Of a stretch of DNA of 64,000 bases, positions 1-10,100 are shown piece by piece. Source of the stretch: JALZEG01 sp035942255. GTDB lineage: Bacteria; Actinomycetota; CADDZG01; WHSQ01. Under the pieces are notes generated by a model. It did no database searches. It was not told where the DNA came from and saw nothing but the letters and a program-made list of their open reading frames with translations. Every line of letters begins with the position of its first letter. Within the stretch, counting starts at the first letter, position 1. The translations under genes and the position numbers were made by a program. The DNA is taken from contig DASZDG010000141.1 in NCBI GenBank assembly GCA_035942255.1, positions 1 to 64,000 on the forward strand, written 5' to 3'.

Positions 1-1458
1 CTCTCGGAGCCCGCGGAGGCGATCCGCGGCATCACCGGGACGGCCGTGCTCCCGGGAACAGTCGCCGCGGTCTACCACGCGTTCCAGCCCGGCATCGACT
101 TCGAGCTCGACCCCGGGCGCAACTCCGTCGCGTGGCTCGACGGAGGCCTGCGGCCGGAGGACGCCAGCAACTTCTACGTCGACTACCTGCGGTCCGGCGT
201 CGACCCGCCGATCACCGACGTCAACGTCGGCAGCGTCACGCGCGTCGTCGCCGAGGCGATAGCGCGCGAGATCGCGTTCGTCTACCGGCAGATCGCGCTG
301 GCGTACGAGTCCGGGTTCGTCGACACCGCGACGGGTACGTCGCTGGACCTCGTCGTCGCGATCCTGGGCCTCACGCGCCGCGGGGCGAGCTCGGCCGCGG
401 GCATCGTCACGTTCTTCCGCGCCGAGGGCGACGGCACGATCTCGATCCCACAGGGGTTCGAGGTCCGCACGAAGGACGGCGCGGTCGCGTTCGAGACCAC
501 GGAGCCGCGCACGATGCAGCGCGGGCAGGCGCGCGTCGACGTGCCGGTCCGGGCCGCGACCGGCTTCGAAGGCGACGCCGGGAAGGTCGCGGCGGGCGCG
601 ATCAACGACATGACGCAGCCCATAGAGGGGATCGACCACGTGGCGAACGTCGCGCCGACGGTGCTGGGGGCCGAGGACGAGAGCGACGAGGACCTGCGGC
701 GGCGCGCGAAGTCCGCGTTGCGCGCCGCGGGGAAGGGGACGCTCGCGGCCCTCGAGCTGGCGGTGTCCGAGCAGGCGACGCTCCTCGAGGTGTGGGACCC
801 GGCCAGCGCCGCCAAGCCGTCTGCGCCGGGAACGGTCAGCCTGCTGGTCGAGGCCGAGCCGGAGGCGCTGCCGGGGGTACGGGCGCGGGTCGACGAGACG
901 CGCGCCGCGGGCGTGCTCGCGACCGTCGTCGCCCGCTACGTGTGGTTCAAGCCGCGCCTCGTCGTACGGGTCGCGCCGGGGCTGCCCGGCGCGGGCAAGG
1001 AAAAGGTCCAGGCGGAGGTCGTCGCCGCGCTGCAAGCGATCGTGGACGCGCTCGGCGCGGGCGAGCCCGCCGCCGGGGAAGCGTTGAAGAGCGCGGTGAC
1101 GTCCATCGACAAGGTGGAGGAGGCGACCTTCGCCGACGTGATGTCGTGGCGCAGCGACGTCGTCCGCCCGGGCGCGGCCGCGCTCGTCGACGCGATCGTC
1201 GCCACCAGCGAAGCGGCCGCGGGCGACGCGGGCGTGCTGCGGACGTCGTTGACGCAGCTCCTGTCCGAGGAGGCGCCGCCGCCGCCGACCGAGGCGCGCA
1301 TCCCCGACCGTTCGCTGGTCACGGGGCCGTCGGGCGCGCCGGCGACGGCCGACGAGATCGCCGCGGCGACGTTCTCGGTCGTGACGCCCTCCGACGGGAC
1401 CTGGTGGGTGGCGCTCGACCTGCAGCCCAGCGACGTGGTCGTGACGGAGGGCCCCTGA
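1..1458 (+). CDS. Baseplate J-like protein (5' truncated)
   Basis: The reading frame is open from base 1, so the N-terminus lies outside the window. The product resembles the baseplate assembly protein J/gp6 family, which forms the wedge ring of contractile phage tails and related injection systems. Visible family features are the early segment DVNVGSVTRVVAEAIAREI, then a helical stretch leading to TGTSLDLVVAILGLTRRGAS, a beta domain (IPQGFEVRTKDGAVAFET) and the conserved DESDEDLRRRAKSAL segment near residue 220. The last ~90 residues are an Ala/Pro-rich tail. The next gene starts 2 bp after the stop codon, so the two are co-transcribed and probably assemble together. The family call is by motif; whether this is a phage remnant or a dedicated injection system cannot be decided here. 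Confidence 0.75.
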   Translation, partial: LSEPAEAIRGITGTAVLPGTVAAVYHAFQPGIDFELDPGRNSVAWLDGGLRPEDASNFYVDYLRSGVDPPITDVNVGSVTRVVAEAIAREIAFVYRQIALAYESGFVDTATGTSLDLVVAILGLTRRGASSAAGIVTFFRAEGDGTISIPQGFEVRTKDGAVAFETTEPRTMQRGQARVDVPVRAATGFEGDAGKVAAGAINDMTQPIEGIDHVANVAPTVLGAEDESDEDLRRRAKSALRAAGKGTLAALELAVSEQATLLEVWDPASAAKPSAPGTVSLLVEAEPEALPGVRARVDETRAAGVLATVVARYVWFKPRLVVRVAPGLPGAGKEKVQAEVVAALQAIVDALGAGEPAAGEALKSAVTSIDKVEEATFADVMSWRSDVVRPGAAALVDAIVATSEAAAGDAGVLRTSLTQLLSEEAPPPPTEARIPDRSLVTGPSGAPATADEIAAATFSVVTPSDGTWWVALDLQPSDVVVTEGP

Positions 1459-1460
1459 AG

Positions 1461-4400
1461 GTGCCGACGAAGACCGACCGCATCCTCGAGTACCTCCCCG
1501 GGACGTTCCGCGCGCTGCCGCCGCCGACCGCGCTGCACTCGTTCGTCGACGCGTTCGGGCGGGAGCTGCTCGCGGCCGAGAACTCGTTGGCCGAGGTCAT
1601 GCAGGCACACTGGGTCGGATACGCGGACCGGGGAGCAGACGTGCTCCGGGACCTCGTGCGGTTCGCGGCCCTGTACGGGCTCGCGCCGCGTCCGGAGGAG
1701 GAGGTCGAGGAATTCCGCGAGCACCTCTTGCGTTACGTGCGCACGTTCCTCGAAGGGACCGTGACGGTGCAGGGGGCCCTGCGCATCGCCGCCGAGTCGC
1801 TCGCGCTCCACGTCGAGGACCGGTACGCGGCGATGGACACGTGGTGGACGCGCCCTTCCCCCGAGCTCGTCACCTTCTACCGCGACGGCGCGGACGCGGC
1901 CTCGCTGGTGCTCGGGTTCGAGGAGGCGTCGGCGCGCGGGAGCGACGCCGCTCCGGCGGCGGTGACGGGGACCGTTGACCTCGGCGGGGGAGCGGACCTG
2001 AGCGCGGGATCGACGCTGCGCGTCGCGACCGAGGGCGGGGACGCGGAGGTCGACCTCGCGGCCGGGGCTCCCGACGTGTCCGCCGTGCCGCTCGACCACA
2101 TCGTCGGTCTGATCGCTCCCGTCGTCGCGGCGGAGGCCGTGGACGGGCGCTACCTGCGGATCGCTTCGCGCGTCACGGGGCCCGCGTCGTCGCTCACGCT
2201 GGCCGAGGGGCCGGGCGACGCGGCCGAGGCCGTGCTGGGCCTGCCGCCGCGTTCCGCGACCGGCGGAGACCCCACCGGCGCAGCGCTGTCGTCGTCCCCA
2301 CTTCCCGGCGGCGTCGACCTGTCCGGCGACGAGCGCTACGTGCGCGTGACGATCGATCTACGGACGCGCGAGGTCGACCTCGGGACGGGGCACCGGGACC
2401 TGGAGGAGCTGCGGTATTGCTTCAACACGTCTTTCTCCGCGGACATCGCATCGCACGACGGGACGACGCTCACGCTGGCCTCGCCGACCACGGGGGCCGC
2501 GAGCGTCGTGTCGCTGGACGCGCCCGCGGCGCAAGACGCGGCGCCGGCGATCTTCGGCGCGACGCACCTCCAGCACACCGGGACCGACGCGAGCCGCGCG
2601 AGCCTCAGCGGCCGCAGCGACCTGACGGTGCCGGCCGACCTCGCCGCGGCCCGCCTCGTCCGGCTGCGGGTGGACGGCGAGACCAGGACCGTCGACGTCG
2701 CGGGGGCCGAGCCTGCCGCGACGTCCCGTACGGAGATCATCGACGCGATCAACGGCGCGTTCGACGTGGATGTCGCGTCCGCGGACGGCTACTCGATCGC
2801 GATCACGTCGCCCACCCCGGGCGCGGCCTCCGAGGTCGCGCTCGAGGACGCGGGCGACGACGACGCGGGGGCGATCGTGTTCGGGATCCCGCCGCGGACG
2901 TATCGCGGCACCGCTGCGGCCCCCGCGCGCGTGACCGGCGGCGCCTTCGCGGCCGCCGACCTGATGGCGCGCCACCTGCTCGGGGTCTCCGTCGACGGGG
3001 GGCCGCTGCGCGTGGTCGACCTCAGACGCGGTGCGAACGACCCGCGGGCGGTGACGCTCGAAGAGGTCGTAGCCGCGATCAACGACGGCGTGTTCGGCGG
3101 GTTCGCGTCGGGGGCCGGCGGAGCATTGGTGCTCACGTCGCCGCAGCCCGGCGCAGGCGGAGCCGTCGCGGTCACGCGGCTGACGGAGAGCCGCACGCGC
3201 TCGTACGTCACGCGCGCCGCGATCACCGACGAGGCGTCGCAGAAGCTGTTCGGGTTCGTCGAGCGCAGGGCGTGGGGGACCGACGGGACCGGCGCGGTGC
3301 TGGCGGGTGACGTCGACGTCTCGCGCGGCGCCGACGTCTCGGAGTCCGCGTACCTGAGGATCGCCGTCGACGGCGGCGCGTTCGCCGACGTGCGCTGCGC
3401 GGGCCCGCGTCCGCGCGCGACGCTGCCGGACGAGGTCGTGTCCGCGGTGAACTCCGTGTGGCCGGGCCTCGCGTCGGACGAGGACGGGCGGATCGTGCTC
3501 CGGTCACCGTCGTCGGGAGCCGCGAGCAGCGTCGTCCTCGACGTCCCGCGTCCTGGCCTCGACCTGCTCGGGCTCGCTCCGGGGCTCTCGCGCGGGACCG
3601 ATCCTGCCGGGGTCCGCCTCGCCGGCGCCGTGACGTTGAGCGAGGGCGGGGACCTCCCCGCGGGGGCCGCGATAAGCGTGGGCGTCGACGGGAACGCTCC
3701 GGTCGAGGTCCCGCTCGCTCCGGACGGGCCGGTCCGCGTGACGCTCGGTGACCTCGTCAACCTCGTCAACGTCGCGACCGGGAGCGGGATCGCCGCGCGC
3801 GACGTGGAGCGGTTGATCCTGACGTCTCCCACCGCGGGGGCCGGGAGCGCGCTCGAGCTCGCGGTCCCGCAGGGAACCGACGTCACCGAGGTCGTGCTCG
3901 GCGTGGGCGCTCCGCGGACGTACCGCGGCCGCGCCGCGACACCCGCCGTCGTCACAGGCGCGCGCTCGCTCGCCGGAACGCACGACGTGACCGCGGCGGG
4001 GCGGCTTCTGATCGCGGTGGACGGCGGCGTGCTCGCGGAGGTCGACCTCGCCGCTGCGGCCGCAGACCCGAAGGCGGCGACGCTCGACGAGATCGTGGCC
4101 GCGTTCGAGCTAGCGGCGCCCGGCATCGCGAGCGCCGCGGGCGAGCGGATCGTCCTGACGTCACCGACGGCGGGATCCGGGGGCCGCGTCGAGCTCGCGC
4201 CCTCGACGGCGGACGACGCGCGCGAGGTCTTGCTCGGCCTCGGGGCCGCAGACGCCCACGGCACTCCCGCGCTGCCCGCGGTCCTGACCGGCGACGCAGT
4301 GATCGCCGAGACCGTCGACCTCACCGACCGTCCGGTCGTCCGAGCCTCGATCGACGGTACGCGTCCGGTCGACGTCGACGCCGCCGGCCCCGCTCCGTGG

Positions 4401-6107
4401 GCGACGTCGGCGGACGAGGCGGCCTCACGGCTCGGCGCCGCGCTCGCGGCGACGGTAGAGGTGACGCCCGAGGGAAAGCTGCAGATCACGTCCGCGAGCG
4501 CGGGGGCCGCGAGCAGCGTCGCCATCCACGCGTTGCGCCACCTCGAGGTCGTCGAGTTCCCGCGCTGGGGGACACGCGGGTCGCACGGCCCGATCGGCGT
4601 CCGCCACGGGTCCGGCTTCTCGGTCTTGAACGACAGCGCCGGGGACGAGCTCGTGACTATCGCCGTCGACGCGGCGGTGCCGCTCGCGGGACCCGCCTTC
4701 GTCAACGAGGCGACGGGGTGGGAGGCCCGCGTCGCCGTCGCGCTGGGGGCCGGGGCGCGTCTCGAGCTGGCGCCCGGCGCAGACGGACGAGGCGTGCGCG
4801 CGACGCAGACGGACGCGGACGGCAGCGCGCGTCCGGTCCGTCCGGAGCTCGTGACGGTCGCGCCCCCGGGCCCGGTAGCGCGCGTCCCGTTCGACGGACG
4901 GCGCCGGGCGCCGGTGACGCTCGACGATCCGGCCGCTCCTGCGGTCGTGCTCCTGACGGCCCTCCGCGGCGCGGTCGCGGTCGAGGTCCGCCGGGGCGAC
5001 GGTGACCGGTTCGACGTCGTCGTCCACGGCGCCGGCGGGACGACCGAGTCGTACGCCGCGGTGACGATCGGTCGCGACGCGGCCGGCGCGGAGTCCCTCG
5101 AGCGGCAGCTTGCCGAGCGTCCGTCGCGGCTCGTCACCGCGGAGCAGCTCGACAAGTCGACGGCGCTGCGCCTCGTGCCCGGGCGCTCGCGCTGGCGATA
5201 TCTCGACTGCCTCGTGTCGCGCTTCGGCGTGACCCGGTTCGACGGAGGCGTCTTCGGGATCGGCCCGTGCGGAGAGCGCGGCGTCTTCGACGTGAGCAGG
5301 TTCGCCGGAGCGCGCGAGGCCGCGTGGTGGAGGGGAGGTCCCGGAGCGCCCGTGCTGGTAACCGCCGGCGACGAAGACTGGGACCTCTCGCTGTTCGACT
5401 CGACGACACCCTCAGCGGACGCCCCCGCGCAGGTGGCGCTCTCGTGGAGCCGGCGGGCCCCCGGGACCTTCGAGGTGAACCTGCCGGCGGACCTCCACCC
5501 GCGCTTCGGCGCGCGGTTCAACCTCGCGCGTTTCTCGAAGCCCGGGGACGAGCCCGAGTCGTACGCGGGGGCGGTCACGGAGCCGGAGGACGACGAGCGG
5601 TTCCTGGCGACCCTCATCAAGGACGGACACCCGGGACCGGGCGACGCGGCCGTCGCGCCGTCGGACCTCGTGACGGCGTCGGTCGTGCCGCTCGTCCCCC
5701 TCGGGTGGAGCCCCGTCCCGATGCCGTTCCGCAAGCCTCGCCGCCTGACGCTCGGTGGCCCGGGCGTGGCGGCGCAGATCTACCTGAGCGAGGAGGGGCT
5801 CGGCGGCTCGTTCCTGAAGATCGAGGCGAAGGAAGAGGGGGCGTGGGGCAACGACATCTCGGTGTCCGCGCGCACGTCGGGCCCGGCCCGGTTCGACGTG
5901 ACGGTGGCGCTGCAGGCGGCGCGCTTCGAGAACGCGCGTGCGGTCGTGCTCGGCGATCCCCCTCCTCTCCGCGCCGCCGACCTCGCGCAGCCGGGGCGCA
6001 TCGGGCTCCTCCAGGCGAAGGCTGCGGGGGTCCACGCGCGGGCGACGCGCGACCGCTCCTCCGGAATCACGACAGCGACGAACGTAGGAGAAGGGAGAGC
6101 GCCATGA
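1461..6107 (+). CDS. Giant tail-like protein with eight internal repeats
   Basis: A 1548-residue protein starting at GTG 1461. The first ~130 residues (ILEYLPGTFR..., FREHLLRYVRTFLEGTVTVQGAL) look like phage tail protein I-type baseplate proteins. Residues ~164-1044 are eight tandem units of about 107 residues, each with a V.VDGG strand, an EIVAAIN-like helix and a LTSPTAGA(A/G)S strand, reminiscent of the IN motif of flagellar hook-associated proteins. Residues ~1230-1430 are an unassigned beta-rich part. Near residue 1430 a segment with FLKIEAKEEGAWGNDISVSA resembles the conserved piece of contractile tail sheath proteins. The protein is therefore probably a structural baseplate or spike-collar component. 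It overlaps the next start by ATGA. The end assignments are inferences from short motifs; the repeats are directly visible. Confidence 0.7.
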   Translation: MPTKTDRILEYLPGTFRALPPPTALHSFVDAFGRELLAAENSLAEVMQAHWVGYADRGADVLRDLVRFAALYGLAPRPEEEVEEFREHLLRYVRTFLEGTVTVQGALRIAAESLALHVEDRYAAMDTWWTRPSPELVTFYRDGADAASLVLGFEEASARGSDAAPAAVTGTVDLGGGADLSAGSTLRVATEGGDAEVDLAAGAPDVSAVPLDHIVGLIAPVVAAEAVDGRYLRIASRVTGPASSLTLAEGPGDAAEAVLGLPPRSATGGDPTGAALSSSPLPGGVDLSGDERYVRVTIDLRTREVDLGTGHRDLEELRYCFNTSFSADIASHDGTTLTLASPTTGAASVVSLDAPAAQDAAPAIFGATHLQHTGTDASRASLSGRSDLTVPADLAAARLVRLRVDGETRTVDVAGAEPAATSRTEIIDAINGAFDVDVASADGYSIAITSPTPGAASEVALEDAGDDDAGAIVFGIPPRTYRGTAAAPARVTGGAFAAADLMARHLLGVSVDGGPLRVVDLRRGANDPRAVTLEEVVAAINDGVFGGFASGAGGALVLTSPQPGAGGAVAVTRLTESRTRSYVTRAAITDEASQKLFGFVERRAWGTDGTGAVLAGDVDVSRGADVSESAYLRIAVDGGAFADVRCAGPRPRATLPDEVVSAVNSVWPGLASDEDGRIVLRSPSSGAASSVVLDVPRPGLDLLGLAPGLSRGTDPAGVRLAGAVTLSEGGDLPAGAAISVGVDGNAPVEVPLAPDGPVRVTLGDLVNLVNVATGSGIAARDVERLILTSPTAGAGSALELAVPQGTDVTEVVLGVGAPRTYRGRAATPAVVTGARSLAGTHDVTAAGRLLIAVDGGVLAEVDLAAAAADPKAATLDEIVAAFELAAPGIASAAGERIVLTSPTAGSGGRVELAPSTADDAREVLLGLGAADAHGTPALPAVLTGDAVIAETVDLTDRPVVRASIDGTRPVDVDAAGPAPWATSADEAASRLGAALAATVEVTPEGKLQITSASAGAASSVAIHALRHLEVVEFPRWGTRGSHGPIGVRHGSGFSVLNDSAGDELVTIAVDAAVPLAGPAFVNEATGWEARVAVALGAGARLELAPGADGRGVRATQTDADGSARPVRPELVTVAPPGPVARVPFDGRRRAPVTLDDPAAPAVVLLTALRGAVAVEVRRGDGDRFDVVVHGAGGTTESYAAVTIGRDAAGAESLERQLAERPSRLVTAEQLDKSTALRLVPGRSRWRYLDCLVSRFGVTRFDGGVFGIGPCGERGVFDVSRFAGAREAAWWRGGPGAPVLVTAGDEDWDLSLFDSTTPSADAPAQVALSWSRRAPGTFEVNLPADLHPRFGARFNLARFSKPGDEPESYAGAVTEPEDDERFLATLIKDGHPGPGDAAVAPSDLVTASVVPLVPLGWSPVPMPFRKPRRLTLGGPGVAAQIYLSEEGLGGSFLKIEAKEEGAWGNDISVSARTSGPARFDVTVALQAARFENARAVVLGDPPPLRAADLAQPGRIGLLQAKAAGVHARATRDRSSGITTATNVGEGRAP
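1950..4593 (+). repeat. Eight tandem ~320-bp coding repeats
   Basis: Unit starts lie near 1950, 2271, 2589, 2912, 3289, 3604, 3937 and 4267. Each unit encodes about 107 residues with the order A.PAVVTG, DLS-type turn, LR(I/V)AVDGG, VDLA, ATLDEIVAAIN, GIAS, RIVLTSPTAGAAS, VELE, EVLLGLG and YRGT. Units differ at many positions, so they are old duplications rather than recent DNA copies. Unit 4 carries a ~15-residue insertion. Confidence 0.85.
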
Positions 6108-7111
6108 CCGACCCGTACATCCCGCGCAACCCGGGGGACCCGATCACCGCGGAGGACTGGAACGCGTTGCAGGTCCAGGTGAAGGAGCACATCTCGGCGT
6201 GCGTCGACGCGGCGAAGGAAGAGATCCGTAAGAGCGGCGTCGAGCGCGCGGACAACAGCGACAAGTTCGCGACGCGCTCCGACACGGAGTGGGAGCAGCG
6301 CCTCGACGAGCGGTACGCGGGGAAGTCGCACGAGCACGAGGGGCCGAGCGTCTACCGGCGGTACATCAAGCGCTTCGAGGGCAAGGAAGGGATGCGCGAG
6401 GTCTTCCTCGAGCACGGCATCGGCCGCTTCCCGCTCGTCGACCTCTACCAGCTCGACACGGTGACGGACGTCTCGCCGCACGAGAGCTGCAAGGTCCTCT
6501 TCTACTACGGCCACGCGGACCGCGACCGGTACTCGCTCGACGTCGCGTACGGGCGCGACGAGCATCAGCTCGGGCTGCGGTTCGAGGCCCTGCTGCAAGA
6601 GCTCGGCGTCCGCTACGACGGCGACGACTCCATCTCCGACGTCGTCCAGGACATGTGGACCGCGTTCGCGAAGGACCCGAACGACGAGATCGAGCACTGC
6701 CAGACCGACTGGATCGAGGGCTGCTGCCGGGAGAACAGGACGGTCGACGAGCTCAAGCGCGCCGACCAGTGGGAGGACCTCTACGTCGCGATCAAGCCGC
6801 GCAAGTGCGAGTACACGTGCCAGGTCGTCGCGACCGGTGCGCCAGAAGCGCAGGCGATGGCTCCGGCCGCGATGGAAAGGGACGAGGCGTACCGGAAAGA
6901 GATGGAGATGCAGCGCCAGCAGGAGGCCGAAGTCAAGGACCCCGAGGCCGCGAGGGTCGAGGGCGAGAAGAGCTCTCAGATCCAGGGCTGGTACCCGTCC
7001 CGGGTCTCGCGCAACCTGATCGGCGTGACGCACGTCAACTACGACACCATCCACCTGGCGATGCCGGACGTCTCGGGTGTCGTCGACCTGATGGTGCTGT
7101 TGAGGGCGTAG
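6104..7111 (+). CDS. Tail-operon protein of unknown function
   Basis: A 335-residue soluble protein, ATG at 6104 overlapping the previous stop, preceded by AGGAGAAGGGAG. The N-terminus IPRNPGDPITAEDWNALQVQ is a short module I associate with actinobacterial tail-like proteins; it precedes a charged helical stretch (residues 25-80). The middle (residues ~85-250) is a mixed domain with a Cys-rich patch (EHCQTDWIEGCCRE, KCEYTC). A Gln/Glu-rich helix (residues ~265-310) leads to a C-terminal segment MPDVSGVVDLMVLLRA. No enzyme motif is evident. Its position between two large structural genes suggests an adaptor, fibre base or chaperone of the tail-like particle, but this is only contextual. Confidence 0.6.
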   Translation: MTDPYIPRNPGDPITAEDWNALQVQVKEHISACVDAAKEEIRKSGVERADNSDKFATRSDTEWEQRLDERYAGKSHEHEGPSVYRRYIKRFEGKEGMREVFLEHGIGRFPLVDLYQLDTVTDVSPHESCKVLFYYGHADRDRYSLDVAYGRDEHQLGLRFEALLQELGVRYDGDDSISDVVQDMWTAFAKDPNDEIEHCQTDWIEGCCRENRTVDELKRADQWEDLYVAIKPRKCEYTCQVVATGAPEAQAMAPAAMERDEAYRKEMEMQRQQEAEVKDPEAARVEGEKSSQIQGWYPSRVSRNLIGVTHVNYDTIHLAMPDVSGVVDLMVLLRA

Positions 7112-7124
7112 CGACACCCTCGCG

Positions 7125-10100
7125 ATGAGGCTGACGGCGGCCCGTACGGCGGGCCCGGCCCCCTTCGAAGGCGACCTGACCCTGCGACTGCACGGGTTGC
7201 CGCTCGATGCCGTCGTCACGTCTGCGAGGTTGACCGTTGCACCCGCGGCACCCATCGACCCGGCGGCCGAGCCGTTCACGTACGGGCTCCTCGCCACGGA
7301 CCCCGCGCCGGCCGGGTTCTCGGTCACGTCGGGAACGGGCTTCGTCGAGGTCGACCTCCACGCCCGCCGGACGCTTCGGAGCGTCACGGGCAGCGGCGTC
7401 GCCGGAGCGACGCTGCAGGTGGACGCAGGCGGGCTGTTCCTCCCGATAGCGCAGAACGGGACGATCGCCGGGCCGGACGACGAGGGGTTCACCCTCGACG
7501 GGAACGTCGCGGACCTGCCGGGCGTCACGGCCGCGCGCTTCCGTCTCACGACCCCCCGCGTCACACCCGGCATCACCCCCGCCGTCACACCCGGCGTCTC
7601 TCAGGTGACGGTCCGCAGCGCGCCGTCGAACGTCTCGGCCCGCCTCGGCTCGCTGCCTCCGTTCTGGACCCGCGTCGGCGACCTCGCGGGCGAGGAGACG
7701 ACGCCCGACTTCACCGCCGTCTTGCAGGAGGCGCTACGGGACGCTCCCGGCGTCAACGGGTCGAAGGAGATCGACGTCGTCGTCCATTCGGACACGCTCT
7801 GCCGCCTCGACGTCACCTGCGCGGTCGAATACGTGCGCACGCAGAGCGCGCTCCCGGCCGGTCTGGCGGAGGCAACGCTGGCGTTCGACCACGCGAGCTT
7901 CCCGGCGGGGACGCCGGCGTCCGTCGCGGTCGAGCTGCCGGTGGGCGCCACGGTCGCACCCGGTGCGACCGCGGGACGGCTCGCCGGCGCGTTCGAGTCG
8001 AGCCGCGTCCTCGCGGGCGCTCTCGGCCCCCTCGCGCCGGACGTGTTCGTGACGGTCGCGCCCGCGCGGTCACAGGCGCATCCGATCGAGGCGGCGGGCG
8101 ACGAGCGCATCACCGCGATCGACCTCCTCCTCCGGGCCGCACCCGCCGGCGCGAGCGTCGACCTGACGCTCGTCGCCGACGCGGACGGCAAGCCGTGGGA
8201 CCAGCCCCTGCTCGCGCGCCCGGTGAACGTGCGCGTCGAGCGCGCTCCCTCGGGGGCCGCGACGTGGCTCAGCGCGGCGCTCCCTCAGGAGGTGCGGCTC
8301 GACGCCGGCAGGAGGTATTGGGTCGTGCTGCAGTGTCTGGAGGGGGAGGCGGAGTGGGCGGCCGAACCCGCGCCGGCGGGATCGCCCGGTCTCCAGACGT
8401 CTCTCGACGGGGGGCTCTCTTGGCGCCCGGCGACCGCTGTCGGGACGACCGGCCTCCTGGGAGCGTTCGTGCGGCTCCGCAAGGCCCCCGCTGGTTTCGA
8501 GATGCCGGTGCGGATAGAGGTCGGGGCGCCCGAGCGCGTCGACGTCGACCACGGCATTGCCGCGATCCGCGGTCACGCGGACCTCGTGACGCTCGATCGT
8601 TTCGCGCCGCTCGGGCGGCTCGAGCTCGCGCTCGACTTCCCCGAGCTCGGAGCGGCCCTCGGCACGGTCGCGACGAGGGCCGCGGTCGCGGCGTGTCCCG
8701 AAGGTGAGCAGCTCGCGAACGGGGACTTCTCTTCGTGGCTCGAGGAAACCGGTAGCGATGACGAGGGCTCGCGGCAGCGAGCGGAGCACTGGCAGCTCAC
8801 CACGGGCCGGATCATCAACGACGGCGCGATGATGGGGTCCGAGACCGAACGCACCGGCCTCTCCCAGGTCGTGCCCGCTGCGGGCGGGTGCCGATACGCG
8901 CTTACGGTCGACTCGTCGGGCGGCGCGCCCGAGCACGGCGCGGGCTCTGCGGTCGAGCTGTTGTGGACCGGAGGAGCGGAGGTGCGCACGGACACGCTGA
9001 CGCTGGCGTCGCCCGTGGGGGCCGAGAAGCGCGATACGGCTAGCGCGGTCCACACGCTCGAGGTCGTCGCTCCGGACGATGCGACCCAGGTGGAGGTCCG
9101 GTTCGTGGTGCCGCCGGCGGCGTTCCTGACAGTGAGCGAGATCTCTTTGGTCGCCTCTCCCGGTGTGCTGTCGAACGCGGCGCTGCGAGCGGAGGACGAG
9201 GACGGCGTACCGACGGGATGGTCGGCCGATCCCCGCGAGGCCGTCGCCATCTGGGACGCCGGCCTCGCGGGGATCGCGCTCGGGAACGACGGGGACGTCG
9301 AGGCGCGGCTGTCGCAGAGCGCCCCTGCCGAAGCGGGGTCGTTCGAGCTGGAGCTCGAGGCGGACGTGCCGGACGACGTCGCGGCCCCCCCGCGCCTCGA
9401 GGTCGAATGGCTCGACGCGACCGAGGCCCCCGCGGCGGGCGCACCGATGGTCGAGACGCTCGCGCCGGGTTCGTTCGACCGGATCGTGCTACGGGGTGAC
9501 GTGCCCGCGGGGGCCGCGACGGCGCGCGTCGCGTTCGTGCTGCCCCCGGCGGAGCCCGAAGCCGTCCTCGTGCGCCGCGTCGCGCTGTCGTTCCCCGCGA
9601 CGGTGACGATCCCGGTGACGTTCGTCGCCGACGCGCCGGGCGAGCTGACGTTGTCGGACCCGCGGGTGACCTACGACCTCGCGCCGGCCTCCGCGCCCGC
9701 ACCGCCCGGTGGCCTCTGGCCGGCGACGCCTCCCGGCGAGACGCCGGCACCTGCGAGGGAGGAGAAGCACGCGCCCACCGCGCGCCGCGTCACACGCGTC
9801 CTTCCGGGCGACGGCATGACCGTGGGGCCACGCGGGGGACATGCCGTCCCCGCGTCGGCGGTGCGGGGGATCGGGCCGCGTCGCGAGGAGACGCTGGCGA
9901 GCGCCGGGGTCGCCTCCGCGCAGGATCTGGCCGCGACGCCGCCGGAGACGGTCGCAGCGCTACTGCGGGTCGGCCTCCCCTCTGCACGCGCGATGGTCGC
10001 CGAGGCGGGGGCCGCGACCACGGGAGGGACGCGCGTCGACTGGATAGACAAGCCGTTCCGGTTCGACCCCCGGCAGAGGATCCACGCGGTCGGCGGTGTC

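Noticed and set aside
2789..5734. A very long open frame on the minus strand (981 codons)
   Set aside because: It lies opposite the giant repeat gene, has no ribosome-binding site and reads as Ser/Arg/Thr/Pro-rich low complexity, typical of antisense frames in high-G+C DNA.
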